DNA of 64,000 nt from Saccharopolyspora indica (GCF_027853965.1 NZ_JAQGLB010000003.1:186001-250000); one strand, 5' to 3'; positions 1-8,724 are shown, numbered from the stretch's first letter. Notes: generated by a model not told the origin, from the sequence alone. Numbers and translations: made by a program.

Positions 1-1
1 G

Positions 2-685
2 TCCGATCACCTCGATGACATCGACGCCCGGACCCGGGCGCACAGGCTCCTCGGCCACTCCTACGCACGTATCGGACAGCACGACGAGGCCTCCGATCAC
101 CTCCACCGCGCGCTCGGACTCGCCGAAGACGCCGCGAACCACCACGCCCAGGGCCTGGCGCTGCGCTTGCTGGCACAGGCGTGGACGCACCGAGGACAGC
201 ACCAGCCGGCCCTCGAACACGCCCTCCGAGCCCTGCAGCTCTTCCGCACCGCCCAGGATCCCGTCGAGGAAGCGCACGCGCTCAACGCTGCCGCCTGGTA
301 CCAGGCCCTCCTCGGCGACTACGACGAAGCTCGCACCCACTGCCGAACCGCCCTCGCCCTGTTCCGCCACCACGGACTCCGCGGCGGTCAGGCCAACGCC
401 TTGGACAGCCTCGGCTACATCGCCCACCACACCGGCGACCCGCACCTGGCCCAGGACTTCTACCAGCAAGCCCTCCAGCTGTTCCGCGAACTCACGGACA
501 CCTACAACGAAGCCGAAATCCTCGAACACCTCGGCCATCCCCGCGAAGAGCTGGGCCAGCACGACCAGGCTCGCGCCGCCTGGCAACAAGCCCTGGAGCT
601 CTACCGAACCCAGCACCGCATCAAGGACGCCGACCGCGTCCAGCGGCTCCTCGACGCCCTCGATCACCGAACCGCGCAGGACTAG
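2..685 (+). CDS. C-terminal TPR part of a regulator (5' truncated)
   Basis: The reading frame is open from the first bases of the window to a TAG stop, so this is the 3' end of a longer gene. The visible ~227 residues are tetratricopeptide helices, with repeats such as AAWYQALLGDYDEARTH, LGYIAHHTGDPHLAQDFY and LGHPREELGQHDQARAAW. This is the style of the C-terminal TPR domain of AfsR/SARP- or XRE-type actinobacterial regulators. The N-terminal DNA-binding and NTPase domains, if present, lie outside the window, so the regulator assignment is inference. The gene has no visible link to the catabolic genes downstream. Confidence 0.75.
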   Translation, partial: SDHLDDIDARTRAHRLLGHSYARIGQHDEASDHLHRALGLAEDAANHHAQGLALRLLAQAWTHRGQHQPALEHALRALQLFRTAQDPVEEAHALNAAAWYQALLGDYDEARTHCRTALALFRHHGLRGGQANALDSLGYIAHHTGDPHLAQDFYQQALQLFRELTDTYNEAEILEHLGHPREELGQHDQARAAWQQALELYRTQHRIKDADRVQRLLDALDHRTAQD

Positions 686-789
686 CCCGGCGCGAACGCG
701 CACCGGCTCCGGAGGCGTTCACGACCACCGCCAACGCCTCGGTGTCGAGCACCTCAGGGGGCTGTCGTGCTGTCGGCGGGCACCCGCGA

Positions 790-801
790 AACGTATACGA
801 T
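790..801. promoter_or_regulatory. ATCGTATMCGAT-like operator
   Basis: A near-perfect 12-bp dyad containing the palindrome CGTATACG. It resembles sites at 884-895 and 13940-13951. FCD-subfamily GntR proteins often bind short dyads of this kind, and such a gene lies at 14225. That it is this protein's site is inference. Confidence 0.45.
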
Positions 802-848
802 TTTCACGTTCCGGGGTCCAGCTCCGCCAGGTCTCGGCCAGCTGACCA

Positions 849-895
849 TTGACAACAGCAGCTCGCACCGATCAATATCCTGGATCGTATCCGAT
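849..895 (+). promoter_or_regulatory. Promoter candidate with operator at the start site
   Basis: A consensus -35 TTGACA (849-854) is followed 18 bp later by CAATAT (873-878). The dyad ATCGTATCCGAT (884-895, arms ATCG/CGAT) would cover the transcription start. A repressor bound there could block the transporter gene. The -10 match is weak. Confidence 0.45.
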
Positions 896-1198
896 ATCGT
901 AGCTGATCTTGGGAGCTTTCGTTGACCCGCGACCTCGCGACCACCGCGCCCGGGCACCAGCCGGGCGCAGTCGCCCCAGCTCCCCGACGGCTCACCTCCA
1001 CGCACCACGACGAGGCCGCACGCCTACGGCGCTCTCGCACTTCCTGAAGACCAGACGGGAGCACCGAGCCGACCGGGAACGGAGTTCGCGGTCGGCGCGG
1101 AGGGCTTCTCCCCCAGCGGTGCGGGCAGCCGGGCAGCAGCTTCGACAGCGGCGCCCGCGTCAGCCCGACATCGCACCGGACACAGCAAGGGAGCTGCA

Positions 1199-2566
1199 AT
1201 GTCTGACCGAGAACACACCGGGGAACGGACTCGGCGAGAACATCGCCGAGTCGCGATGGGCACGCTGATCGGCACCACCATCGAGTGGTACGACTTCTTC
1301 ATCTACGCCAACGCCGCCGCGCTGGTGCTGACGCCCCTGTTCTTCGAACCGTTCGTGGCTTCCTACGGAGAACTGGCCGGACGGCTGATCTCGTTCGCCA
1401 CCGTGGGGGTGAGCTTCATCTTCCGCCCGCTCGGTGCGGCGGTCGCCGGGCACTTCGGCGACAAGCTGGGCCGCAAGGCCATGCTGGTCCTGACGCTCGT
1501 GCTGATGGGCGGAGCCACCACGGCGATCGGCCTGGTCCCGGACTTCTCCTCGATCGGGATGTGGGCCCCGATCCTGCTCATCGTGCTGCGCATCCTGCAA
1601 GGCTTCTCGGCGGGCGGTGAATGGGGCGGGGCCGCGCTCATGGCCGTCGAGCACGCTCCGGCGCACCAGCGCGGCCGGTACGGCGGCTTCCCGCAGATCG
1701 GCGTCCCCGTCGGGATGCTGATCGCCACCGCCGTGCTCAGCATCGTCACCGCGACGACGACCGAGCAGCAGTTCCTCGACTGGGGGTGGCGGGTTCCGTT
1801 CCTGCTGTCCGTCGTGCTCATCGCGGTGGGCATGGCGATCCGGCTGGGCGTCGCCGAGTCGCCGGTGTTCGCCGGAGCCGATGACGAGAAGCCTCGCGTC
1901 CGGCTCCCGCTGGTGCAGATGTTCCGGTTCAACGGGCCGCAGGTGCTCCAGGGTGCGCTCACCTTCGCCGCGAACAACGCGGCCGGGTACATGGTCACCG
2001 GTGGCTACGTGCTCTCCTACACCACGGCCGAGCTGGGGATGGACCGCGCCACGATCCTCAACCTGGTCACCCTCACCAGCGCCGCCTGGGTCGTCACCAC
2101 GATGTCGGGAGCGATCCTGTCGGACCGGATCGGGCGGACCGCGGTGTACAAGATCGGCTTCGCCGTGCTGCTGGTGTGGGTCTTCCCGATGTTCTGGCTG
2201 ATCGACACCAAGAGCGTGGTGCTGACCGCGCTGGCGATGCTGGTCTTCAGCATCGGCATCGGCTTCTCCTACGGACCGCAGGCGGCCATGCTCGCCGAGA
2301 TGTTCCCGGCCCAGGTCCGCTACTCCGGGGCCGGGCTGTCCTACGCCTTCGGCGCGATCCTGGGCGGTGCCTTCGCCCCGATGATCGCGACGTGGCTCCA
2401 GGCCGCTTTCGGCAGCACCGCGGCCGTTTCGGCCTACCTGTTCGGTCTCACGGTGATCGGGATGATCGCGGCCTTCACCATCAAGGACCGCACCGGCAAG
2501 TCCCTCGGGGCGGACGCGCTGGACATTCCCGGGGCGGCCAAGCTCACCGCGGCGATCGACCGGTAG
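1199..2566 (+). CDS. MHS-family MFS transporter (aromatic acid/metabolite:H+ symporter)
   Basis: A 455-residue MFS protein with about 12 membrane segments. The N-terminus has the metabolite:H+ symporter signature (GTTIEWYDFFIY), followed by MFS motif A (GDKLGRK) and the GEWGGAALMAVEHAP loop typical of this family. MHS members carry organic acids such as shikimate, protocatechuate or alpha-ketoglutarate. Next to phenylacetate-type ring-cleavage genes it probably imports an aromatic acid, but the substrate is inference. The ATG at 1199 is chosen because AAGGGAGCTGCA precedes it. A LysR gene faces it across 56 bp. Confidence 0.85.
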   Translation: MSDREHTGERTRREHRRVAMGTLIGTTIEWYDFFIYANAAALVLTPLFFEPFVASYGELAGRLISFATVGVSFIFRPLGAAVAGHFGDKLGRKAMLVLTLVLMGGATTAIGLVPDFSSIGMWAPILLIVLRILQGFSAGGEWGGAALMAVEHAPAHQRGRYGGFPQIGVPVGMLIATAVLSIVTATTTEQQFLDWGWRVPFLLSVVLIAVGMAIRLGVAESPVFAGADDEKPRVRLPLVQMFRFNGPQVLQGALTFAANNAAGYMVTGGYVLSYTTAELGMDRATILNLVTLTSAAWVVTTMSGAILSDRIGRTAVYKIGFAVLLVWVFPMFWLIDTKSVVLTALAMLVFSIGIGFSYGPQAAMLAEMFPAQVRYSGAGLSYAFGAILGGAFAPMIATWLQAAFGSTAAVSAYLFGLTVIGMIAAFTIKDRTGKSLGADALDIPGAAKLTAAIDR

Positions 2567-2622
2567 CCGCCCGAGGTGGGGCGGCCGGGCAGCTCCCCCG
2601 CCCCGCTGCGGCAGCACCCGGA

Positions 2623-3570
2623 TCAGCGGGCTCGCGGTGCCTTCGCCCGGCGCCGCGAGCCCGGCTCGTTCGAAAGTCCCGGGTCTCGCGCGAAATCGAG
2701 CAGCGCCCGGCCCCGGTCGGTCAACCGCACCGCCGTCGGCCAGACCGCCTTCACCCGGATCGGCTGCACGGCAGGCCGGATCTCCTTCGCCACCAAGGGA
2801 AGTCCCTCGTAGGACTTGGCGACCGCGGGCCGCTGGATCATGACCGCGTAGCCCATCCCGCGGGCGACCAGCGAGCGGGCCAGTTCGAAGTCCGACACCT
2901 GCAGGGCCACTCGCGGCACCACACCGGCGCGGTCGAACAGGGTCATCGTGTGCTGCGCGGCGGGCGGCACGTCGAGCAGGACCATCGGTTCGCTCGCGAG
3001 CTCGCCCAGCGACACCACCGCCTGCTTCGCCAGGCGGTGCCCGGCAGGCAGCAGGACGTAGGCGGGCGCCTCGTAGAGCACCACGGAGTCCAGGCCTGTG
3101 GGGAGGTTCAGGTCGTAGACCACCGCCAGTTCCAGCTCGCCCGCGAGCAGCCTGCGCGGGAGTTCGGACTGGCTGCCCTCCACCGCCCGCACCTGGACCT
3201 TCGGGTGGTTGTCGGCGAACCACTCCAGCAGCGGCGGCACCACGGTCGGTGCGATGGTGGCGTAGCAGCCGATCACCAGGGGGCCGTTGAGCTCCGCTCC
3301 CCCGCTGGCCGCGTTGAGCTCCAGGTCGTCGGCCTGCCGGAGCAGGTCCGCAGCGCGGGAGTGCAGGTAGCTCCCCGCCGGCGTCAGCGACACCCCGTGC
3401 GCCTTGCGCCGCACCACGAGCTGCGTGCCGAAGACGCGTTCCAGTTCGTTGAGCGCCGACGCGACCGCGGTCGGCGACACGTGCAGCCCGCTCGCGGCGC
3501 TCGAGATCGAGCCAGTCTCCGCGACCGCGACGAAGTACGTCAACTGCCGAAGCGTGTACTTCGCCATCAC
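2623..3570 (-). CDS. LysR-family transcriptional regulator
   Basis: 315 residues with an N-terminal winged HTH (FVAVAETGSISSAASGLHVSPTAVASALNELERVFGTQLVVR) and a LysR effector domain (SGGAELNGPLVIGCYATIAP). It is read away from the P450 gene, with 133 bp between their starts. That gap holds a 17-bp perfect dyad and a second inverted repeat. The arrangement is typical of a LysR protein controlling the divergent operon, here P450-ferredoxin-reductase, and itself. The effector is unknown. The tail is rich in Arg/Lys. Confidence 0.85.
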   Translation of the reverse strand: MMAKYTLRQLTYFVAVAETGSISSAASGLHVSPTAVASALNELERVFGTQLVVRRKAHGVSLTPAGSYLHSRAADLLRQADDLELNAASGGAELNGPLVIGCYATIAPTVVPPLLEWFADNHPKVQVRAVEGSQSELPRRLLAGELELAVVYDLNLPTGLDSVVLYEAPAYVLLPAGHRLAKQAVVSLGELASEPMVLLDVPPAAQHTMTLFDRAGVVPRVALQVSDFELARSLVARGMGYAVMIQRPAVAKSYEGLPLVAKEIRPAVQPIRVKAVWPTAVRLTDRGRALLDFARDPGLSNEPGSRRRAKAPRAR

Positions 3571-3600
3571 GTCCTCTCCGGCCCGCTCGCATCGGCCAAA

Positions 3601-3653
3601 CCACTACTCAGTAGTGGATGTAGCCAACAACTTTGAAGTTTACATGAGTTGTT
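3601..3653. promoter_or_regulatory. Divergent LysR/P450 control region with two inverted repeats
   Basis: CCACTACTCAGTAGTGG (3601-3617) is a perfect dyad with a single central base. Further on, AACAACT (3626-3632) pairs with AGTTGTT (3647-3653) across 14 bp. The region separates the divergent starts at 3570 and 3704. LysR proteins usually bind one recognition dyad and one activation site, which fits two elements. Assignment to the adjacent LysR is inference. Confidence 0.5.
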
Positions 3654-3703
3654 CGCCTCTGCGAGGCTGCTGGAAGTCCTCGACGAAGTGGAGGCGGTCA
3701 ACG

Positions 3704-4909
3704 ATGACCCGCACTGTCGACCCGGCCCAGCCCCGCCCGATCCCGGTCGCGGACTGGGTCACCATCCCGGATCTGCACGACGACCCGTTCCCCCTCTACC
3801 AGCGGATGCGCGCCGAAGCACCGGTGCACTGGGTCCCCGCGGTGAACCGGTACCTGGTGACCGACTACGCCGCCTGCCACACCATCGAACAGGACCAGGA
3901 GCGGTTCTCCGCGAACGAATCCGGATCGCTGATGAAGCGGGCCATGGGGCACAGCATGCTCCGCAAGGACGACCCCGCGCACGACGTCGACCGCAAGTCC
4001 TACGGCGGAGTTCTCCGGCCGAACGCGATCAAGCGGCACTGGAACGCGGTTTTCGAGCGGAACTGCGCGACGTACCTGGAGCGCCTGAAGGAGGCCGGTC
4101 CGGGCGCCGACCTCATCGCCGAGTTCGCCGCGCCCTACGCCGCCGAGAACCTGCGGATCGTCATGGGTTTCCGGAACGCGGCGCAGGCGGACCTCCAGCG
4201 CTGGTCGCAGACCCTGATCGACGGAACCGGGAACTACGCCGACGACCCGGAGGTGTGGGCCGCGGCCGAGCGGTCATCGCGCGAGGTCGACGCCGCGATC
4301 GACGAGATGCTGCCGCTCCTGCGCGAGGATCCCGACCACAGCTTGCTTTCCGGGCTGGCGCACCTGCCGATCCCGCTGGACGCCGTCCGCGCCAACCTGA
4401 AGATGACCATCGGCGGCGGTCTCAACGAGCCGAGGGACGCGCTGGGCACCACGGTGTGGGCGTTGCTGTCCGATCCGGACCAGCTCGCGCAGGTGCTGGC
4501 CGAGCCGTCGCGGTGGTCCGCCGCGTTCGAGGAGTCCCTCCGCTGGGTCGCTCCCATCGGCATGTATCCGCGCCAGTCCACTCAGGACACGGTGCTGGAA
4601 GGAGTGCTGGTGCCGAAGGGCGCTCGGCTCGGCGTGGTCGTCGGTGCGGCCAACCGCGACCCGAAGGTCTTCGACGCCCCGGACCGCTACGACATCGACC
4701 GGTCCAAGCAACCGCACCTCGCCTTCGGCGGTGGCAACCACTTCTGCGCCGGTGCCTGGGTCGCGCGCGCCTCCGTGGTGGGCGTCGCCATGCCGCGCCT
4801 GTTCGACGCGCTGCCGAACCTGCGCCTGGATCCGGACGCGCCCGCGCGGTCCGGCGGCTGGGTGTTCCGCGGCGTGCTCAGCCTCCCCGTGCTGTGGGAC
4901 CGCGGTTGA
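3704..4909 (+). CDS. Cytochrome P450, class I bacterial type
   Basis: 401 residues. The heme-ligand loop FGGGNHFCAG places the thiolate at Cys348, and the K-helix ExxR is E277-R280. The I-helix stretch is GGGLNEPRD (237-245), where most P450s have (A/G)GxDT, so the usual acid-Thr pair for O2 activation is altered. The start at 3704 follows GGAGG (3690-3694); an upstream in-frame extension lacks a ribosome site and overlaps the regulatory dyads. Ferredoxin and reductase genes follow directly, completing a class I electron chain. The tail GWVFRG and the aromatic setting suggest O-dealkylation or hydroxylation of an aryl compound, which is inference. Confidence 0.85.
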   Translation: MTRTVDPAQPRPIPVADWVTIPDLHDDPFPLYQRMRAEAPVHWVPAVNRYLVTDYAACHTIEQDQERFSANESGSLMKRAMGHSMLRKDDPAHDVDRKSYGGVLRPNAIKRHWNAVFERNCATYLERLKEAGPGADLIAEFAAPYAAENLRIVMGFRNAAQADLQRWSQTLIDGTGNYADDPEVWAAAERSSREVDAAIDEMLPLLREDPDHSLLSGLAHLPIPLDAVRANLKMTIGGGLNEPRDALGTTVWALLSDPDQLAQVLAEPSRWSAAFEESLRWVAPIGMYPRQSTQDTVLEGVLVPKGARLGVVVGAANRDPKVFDAPDRYDIDRSKQPHLAFGGGNHFCAGAWVARASVVGVAMPRLFDALPNLRLDPDAPARSGGWVFRGVLSLPVLWDRG

Positions 4910-4944
4910 CCCCCGCCCGACGAGACGACCGAGGAGAACTCCCG

Positions 4945-5271
4945 ATGGCGAAGGTGAACTTCCACCACCAGGACGGCGCGGTCGACGCCGTCGAGGCCGA
5001 GTCCGGCACCAGCATCATGCGGGCCGCTGTGCGCAGCGGGGTCCGCGGCATCGTCGGGGAGTGCGGTGGGCAGGCCATGTGCGCGACCTGCCACGTGTAC
5101 GTCCGCGAGCCGTTCCTGGACGGCCTGCCGGAGATCGGCGAGGACGAGGACGAGATGCTGGAGTGCACCGCTGAACCCCGCGACGCGCGGCGCAGCAGGC
5201 TCGGCTGCCAGATCGAGCTCGGCGCGGACCTGCCGCAGATCGATGTCGACGTCCCCGCCAGCCAGGTGTGA
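4945..5271 (+). CDS. [2Fe-2S] ferredoxin, adrenodoxin/putidaredoxin type
   Basis: 108 residues with the cluster cysteines in CX5CX2C...C spacing: Cys40, Cys46, Cys49 and Cys88 (GECGGQAMCATC, RLGC). This is the vertebrate/Pdx type that passes electrons from an FAD reductase to a P450. GAGGAG lies 8 bp before the ATG. It sits 35 bp after the P450 and 3 bp before the reductase, so one mRNA is likely. It should be the direct electron donor to the P450. Confidence 0.9.
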   Translation: MAKVNFHHQDGAVDAVEAESGTSIMRAAVRSGVRGIVGECGGQAMCATCHVYVREPFLDGLPEIGEDEDEMLECTAEPRDARRSRLGCQIELGADLPQIDVDVPASQV

Positions 5272-5274
5272 GCG

Positions 5275-6531
5275 ATGCCCGCAGCAGACCGCGTCGTCAT
5301 CATCGGAGCTGGGCAGGGCGGGCTCCAGGTAGCGGATTCGCTTCGCTCCGGGGGTTTCGCGGGCGGCATCACCGTCGTGGGCGAGGAGAACGTCCTGCCC
5401 TACCAGCGCCCACCGCTGTCGAAGGACCACCTGCGTCCGGGCGGTGAACCCGCTCCGCTGCCGATCCGCGCCGCGGGCCACTTCGCCGGGGTCGGCATCG
5501 ATGTGCGGATCGGGGCACGAGCCGCGGAGATCGACCGGGCGCGGTGCGAGGTCGTGCTCGACAGCGGCTGCGTTCTGCCGTACTCGCGCCTGGTGCTGGC
5601 CACCGGGGCGGCCAACCGGGCGCTGCGCGTCGCGGGCGCCGGCCTCGACGGCATCCACCACCTGCGCACGCTGGACGAGGCGCGTGCCGTCCGCGCGGAT
5701 CTCGAACGCGCGCGGACGGCGGTCGTGGTCGGCGCGGGATTCATCGGGCTCGAATTCGCCGCGGCCGCGCGCAAGCGCGGTCTCGACGTCACGGTGCTCG
5801 AAGCGGCCGACCGGCCGATGGCGCGCGTGCTGTCCGCGCCGATGGCGGATTTCGTCGCGAATGCGCACCTCCGGGCGGGCGTGGACCTGCGGGTCGGTGA
5901 AGGGGTCGCGTCGTTCGAGGGCCGCGACGGGCGGGTCTCGGCGGTGACCAGCGCGCTGGACGGGCGGTACCCGGCCGATCTCGTCCTGGTGGGCGTCGGT
6001 GTCACGCCGCGCACGGATCTCGCCGAGCGGGCCGGGCTCGCGGTGGACGACGGGGTGCTCGTCGACGACTCGCTGCGAACGAGCGACGAGCGCATCCACG
6101 CGATCGGGGACTGCGCCCGCTTCCCCAGCCACCACCTCGGTGCGCGGACCCGCCTGGAATCCGTGCAGAACGCCACCGACCAGGCCCGGCACGTCGCCCG
6201 CACCGTCCTCGACGGCCCGGCCCCCTACCGGGACGTGCCGTGGTTCTGGAGCGACCAGGGCGACCTGCGGCTGCAGATCGCCGGGCTCGGACTTCCCGGC
6301 GACGACGAGGTGCTCCGCGGCGACGTCGGCGCCGGGAAGTTCTCGGTGTTCCGGTTCCGCGGCGGCGAGCTGGCCGCGGTCGAGTCCGCCAACCGGCCGG
6401 CCGACCACCTGGCCGCCCGCCGCCTGCTGGCAGCGGACTCGCCGCTCCGGCCGGAACAGGCCGCCGACCCGGCCTTCGACCTCAAGGCCCACGCCAAGCG
6501 CGTCCCGCTCCGAGCCCGGACCGCACGGTGA
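5275..6531 (+). CDS. FAD-dependent NAD(P)H:ferredoxin reductase
   Basis: 418 residues of the putidaredoxin-reductase/Rieske-reductase family. The FAD Rossmann motif is VVIIGAGQGGLQVA near the N-terminus, and the NAD(P)H motif VVVGAGFIGLEFAA follows about residue 145. The FAD-binding IHAIGDCA motif and a reductase C-terminal domain complete the protein. It starts 3 bp after the ferredoxin stop and should reduce that ferredoxin for the P450. It converges on the hydroxylase gene, with a hairpin between them. Confidence 0.9.
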   Translation: MPAADRVVIIGAGQGGLQVADSLRSGGFAGGITVVGEENVLPYQRPPLSKDHLRPGGEPAPLPIRAAGHFAGVGIDVRIGARAAEIDRARCEVVLDSGCVLPYSRLVLATGAANRALRVAGAGLDGIHHLRTLDEARAVRADLERARTAVVVGAGFIGLEFAAAARKRGLDVTVLEAADRPMARVLSAPMADFVANAHLRAGVDLRVGEGVASFEGRDGRVSAVTSALDGRYPADLVLVGVGVTPRTDLAERAGLAVDDGVLVDDSLRTSDERIHAIGDCARFPSHHLGARTRLESVQNATDQARHVARTVLDGPAPYRDVPWFWSDQGDLRLQIAGLGLPGDDEVLRGDVGAGKFSVFRFRGGELAAVESANRPADHLAARRLLAADSPLRPEQAADPAFDLKAHAKRVPLRARTAR

Positions 6532-6547
6532 TCGACCGGCCCTGACG

Positions 6548-6580
6548 GCGTGCCCGCCGACCTGCCGGTGGCGGGCACGC
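6548..6580. terminator. Hairpin between convergent genes
   Basis: GCGTGCCCGCC (6548-6558) pairs perfectly with GGCGGGCACGC (6570-6580) across an 11-nt loop. It lies between the reductase stop and the hydroxylase stop, so it could end both transcripts. No T-run is present, as is common in actinomycetes. Confidence 0.6.
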
Positions 6581-6586
6581 TCGCGC

Positions 6587-8494
6587 TCAACTGCCGACGG
6601 GCTGCCTCTTGGCGTTGAAGATCCCCGCGAAGAACTCCGCCAGCTCCTCCTGGGCGTCCAGCGGGAGCACGTTCGCGACGTAGTGGTCCGGGCGCACGAC
6701 GACCAGCGCACCGCCCCGGTCCACGCCACGAGCTTCGAAGATGTCGTCCCGCGGGTCGGCGGCGTAGACCTTCTCGTAGTCGACGAGCTCGAACGGGCCG
6801 ACCTTCGGCAGGTACGCGCGCGGCACGGCGGCGAGATCGACACCGGTGTGGTCCTGCTGGTAGATCACCTTGACGTCGAACCACGCGTCGACGTCCGCCC
6901 CCTCCGGGGTGCAGGCGACCACCGGCGACTCCGGCGAACCGGCGATCCACTCGGCGAAGTCGGCGGCCTTGGAGCGCTGCCCCGGGGCGGGCCGGTCGGC
7001 GAACGCGTAGATCCGCCAGCGCCCGTCCGCGCGGTGGTGATGCCCCAGGTGCACGGGGTTGGCGTCGCAGACCCGCGTGACGGCGTTGGACTTGAAGCGC
7101 TTGCCGACCGGGAACCCGGTCGCCAGGTCCTGGTGGACGTCCGCGCCGACGATCATCGACGGCTGGTACTGCGTCATCAGACCGGCGGGGAACTCGGCCG
7201 TCTTGACGTAGAAGTCCTCCAGTTCCGCGGGATCGTCGAGTTCCTCGGGCTTGGCCGCCATCAGGCTCGACCACTGCCGGTCGAAGTCGATCAGGTTCTG
7301 CGCGATCACCTGGCGCTCCGCGGAGTAGGTGTCGAGCAGCGACTCGGGGGCGCGGCCTTCGAGCACGTGCGCGACCTTCCAGGCGATGTTCCAACCGTCC
7401 TGCATCGACACGTTCATGCCCTGCCCGGCCTTCGCGCTGTGCGTGTGACAGGCGTCGCCGGTGATGAACACCCGCGGGCTGCGGATGCCCACGAGGTGGT
7501 CCGGCACGTCGTCGAACTTCGCGGCGAGCCGGTGCCCCACCTCGTACACGCTGCGCCAGCAGACGTGCTTCACCGTCAGCGTGTACGGGTGCATGATCAC
7601 GTTGGCGCGGGCCTCGACCTCTTCCTGCGTCGTTTCGCGGACCGCACCGTTGTCGTCCTCGGAGACCTCGCCCAGGTCGACGTACATCCGGAACAGGTGG
7701 TTGCCCTCCCGCGGGATGTGCAGGATGCTGCCGCCGTCGTGCGACTGGATGGCGCACTTGGTGCGGATGTCCGGGAAGTCGGTCTCGGCCAGCACGTCCA
7801 TCACGCCCCACGCGTGGTTGGCCTGGTCCCCCACCAGTTCCCGGCCGATCGACTCGCGCACCTTGCTGCGCGCCCCGTCGCAACCGATCACGTACTTGGC
7901 CCGGACCGTCCGCTCCGCGCCCTCGTCCTCCCCCGCGCTGCGGCGCAAGGTGACCGCGACCGGGTGCTCCCCGTGCTCGGCGACGTCGAGGGTGACGAAC
8001 TCGTAGCCGTAGTCGGGCACCAACCGGGTCGGCGAGTTGCGCGCCGACTCGGCGAAGTAGTCGAGCACGCGGGCCTGGTTGACGATCAGGTGCGGGAACT
8101 CGCTGATCCCGGTCGCGTCGTCGGGGGCGCGGGCGGCGCGGACGATGTTCTGCGGGTTCTCCGGGTCCGGCTTCCAGAAGGCCATCTCGGTGATCCGGTA
8201 GGCCTCTTCGATGATGCGGTTGGCGAAGCCGAACGCCTGGAAGGTCTCCACGCTGCGGGCCTGGATGCCGTCGGCCTGCCCGACCTCGAGCCGACCGGGC
8301 CTGCGGTCGATGACGCGCGTGACGATGCCGGGGAACTGGGCCAGCTGGGCGGCGGCGATCATGCCGGCCGGGCCGCTGCCCACGATGAGGACGTCGACCT
8401 CGTCCGGGAGCTCCGCCGGGCGGTCCACGCCGACACCGGCGGGCGGCTGGATGCGCGGATCACCGGAAACGTAACCGCGGTGGTGGAACTGCAC
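6587..8494 (-). CDS. FAD aromatic hydroxylase, 3-hydroxybenzoate 4-/phenol 2-monooxygenase family
   Basis: 635 residues, the length of MobA/phenol-hydroxylase flavoproteins (FAD domain plus C-terminal thioredoxin-like domain). Motifs are GSGPAGMIAAAQ (FAD), CDGARSKVR (DG motif) and FITGDACHTHSAKAGQGMN (GD motif). These enzymes add a hydroxyl to a phenol ring with NAD(P)H. Beside homoprotocatechuate ring-cleavage genes, a natural role is to hydroxylate a hydroxyphenylacetate to 3,4-dihydroxyphenylacetate. 3-Hydroxybenzoate to protocatechuate is the alternative and would not feed the neighbours. GAGGAGGAACC precedes the GTG start. Confidence 0.8.
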   Translation of the reverse strand: MQFHHRGYVSGDPRIQPPAGVGVDRPAELPDEVDVLIVGSGPAGMIAAAQLAQFPGIVTRVIDRRPGRLEVGQADGIQARSVETFQAFGFANRIIEEAYRITEMAFWKPDPENPQNIVRAARAPDDATGISEFPHLIVNQARVLDYFAESARNSPTRLVPDYGYEFVTLDVAEHGEHPVAVTLRRSAGEDEGAERTVRAKYVIGCDGARSKVRESIGRELVGDQANHAWGVMDVLAETDFPDIRTKCAIQSHDGGSILHIPREGNHLFRMYVDLGEVSEDDNGAVRETTQEEVEARANVIMHPYTLTVKHVCWRSVYEVGHRLAAKFDDVPDHLVGIRSPRVFITGDACHTHSAKAGQGMNVSMQDGWNIAWKVAHVLEGRAPESLLDTYSAERQVIAQNLIDFDRQWSSLMAAKPEELDDPAELEDFYVKTAEFPAGLMTQYQPSMIVGADVHQDLATGFPVGKRFKSNAVTRVCDANPVHLGHHHRADGRWRIYAFADRPAPGQRSKAADFAEWIAGSPESPVVACTPEGADVDAWFDVKVIYQQDHTGVDLAAVPRAYLPKVGPFELVDYEKVYAADPRDDIFEARGVDRGGALVVVRPDHYVANVLPLDAQEELAEFFAGIFNAKRQPVGS

Positions 8495-8530
8495 GGTTCC
8501 TCCTCACATCGTTGTGGGTACTGCGCACCG

Positions 8531-8585
8531 TGTTCGTTAATAGAACACAAAGTTCTAAAATAGAATACAGGCGATCGTATAGTCC
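8531..8585 (-). promoter_or_regulatory. Hydroxylase promoter with overlapping inverted repeats
   Basis: TAGAAC (8541-8546) pairs with GTTCTA (8552-8557). The same right arm also pairs onward as TTCTA-AAA-TAGAA (8553-8565), giving overlapping dyads in an AT-rich patch unlike its surroundings. GTTC at 8533-8536 and GAAC at 8543-8546 form a third small dyad. ATCGTATAGTCC (8574-8585) is a half match to the regional ATCGTATMCGAT motif. The gene start is 37 bp below. The binding protein is unknown. Confidence 0.5.
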
Positions 8586-8690
8586 GGCCTCGGTGCTGGA
8601 CAAGGGTGAAAGCGGCCGCACGGAGCCGGAAACAGCTCATCGGTGGGATCCCGCGGCGAAGGCACGGCGCCGCGATCAGGAGCGCACGCA

Positions 8691-8724
8691 CGATCTCCCG
8701 GCCACCGCGGTGGCCGGGAGATCG
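8691..8724. terminator. 34-bp perfect palindrome after the dioxygenase gene
   Basis: Two 17-nt arms beginning CGATCTCCCGG form a perfect palindrome without loop bases. It stands 52 bp beyond the dioxygenase stop in the direction of transcription. It most likely terminates the ring-cleavage operon and insulates the hydroxylase promoter. Confidence 0.6.

Larger units (their letters stand above)
686..1198. other. 513-bp intergenic region
   Basis: No convincing gene is seen between the TPR gene and the transporter. The stretch holds two dyads of the ATCGTATMCGAT type (790-801 and 884-895) and a promoter candidate at 849-878. If that promoter drives the transporter, its mRNA has a leader of about 310 nt. 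No known riboswitch fold is recognised in it. Confidence 0.6.

Noticed and set aside
748..760. GCACCTCAGGGG match to the start of the dispersed repeat
   Set aside because: Only about 12 bases agree and nothing after them aligns, so it is not counted as a fourth copy.
1160..3604. Long minus-strand open frame across the transporter and LysR genes
   Set aside because: It is Arg/Gly/Pro/Asp-rich shadow translation of high-GC genes, with no domain; the transporter and LysR frames are clearly the real genes.
3601..3617. CCACTACTCAGTAGTGG as another BlaI site
   Set aside because: It contains TACT/AGTA, but the spacing is one base, not seven, and its position between divergent LysR and P450 genes explains it better.
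6587..8494. Calling the hydroxylase a 3-hydroxybenzoate 4-monooxygenase (mobA)
   Set aside because: Family and length fit, but protocatechuate would not enter the neighbouring homoprotocatechuate pathway; the name is kept at family level.
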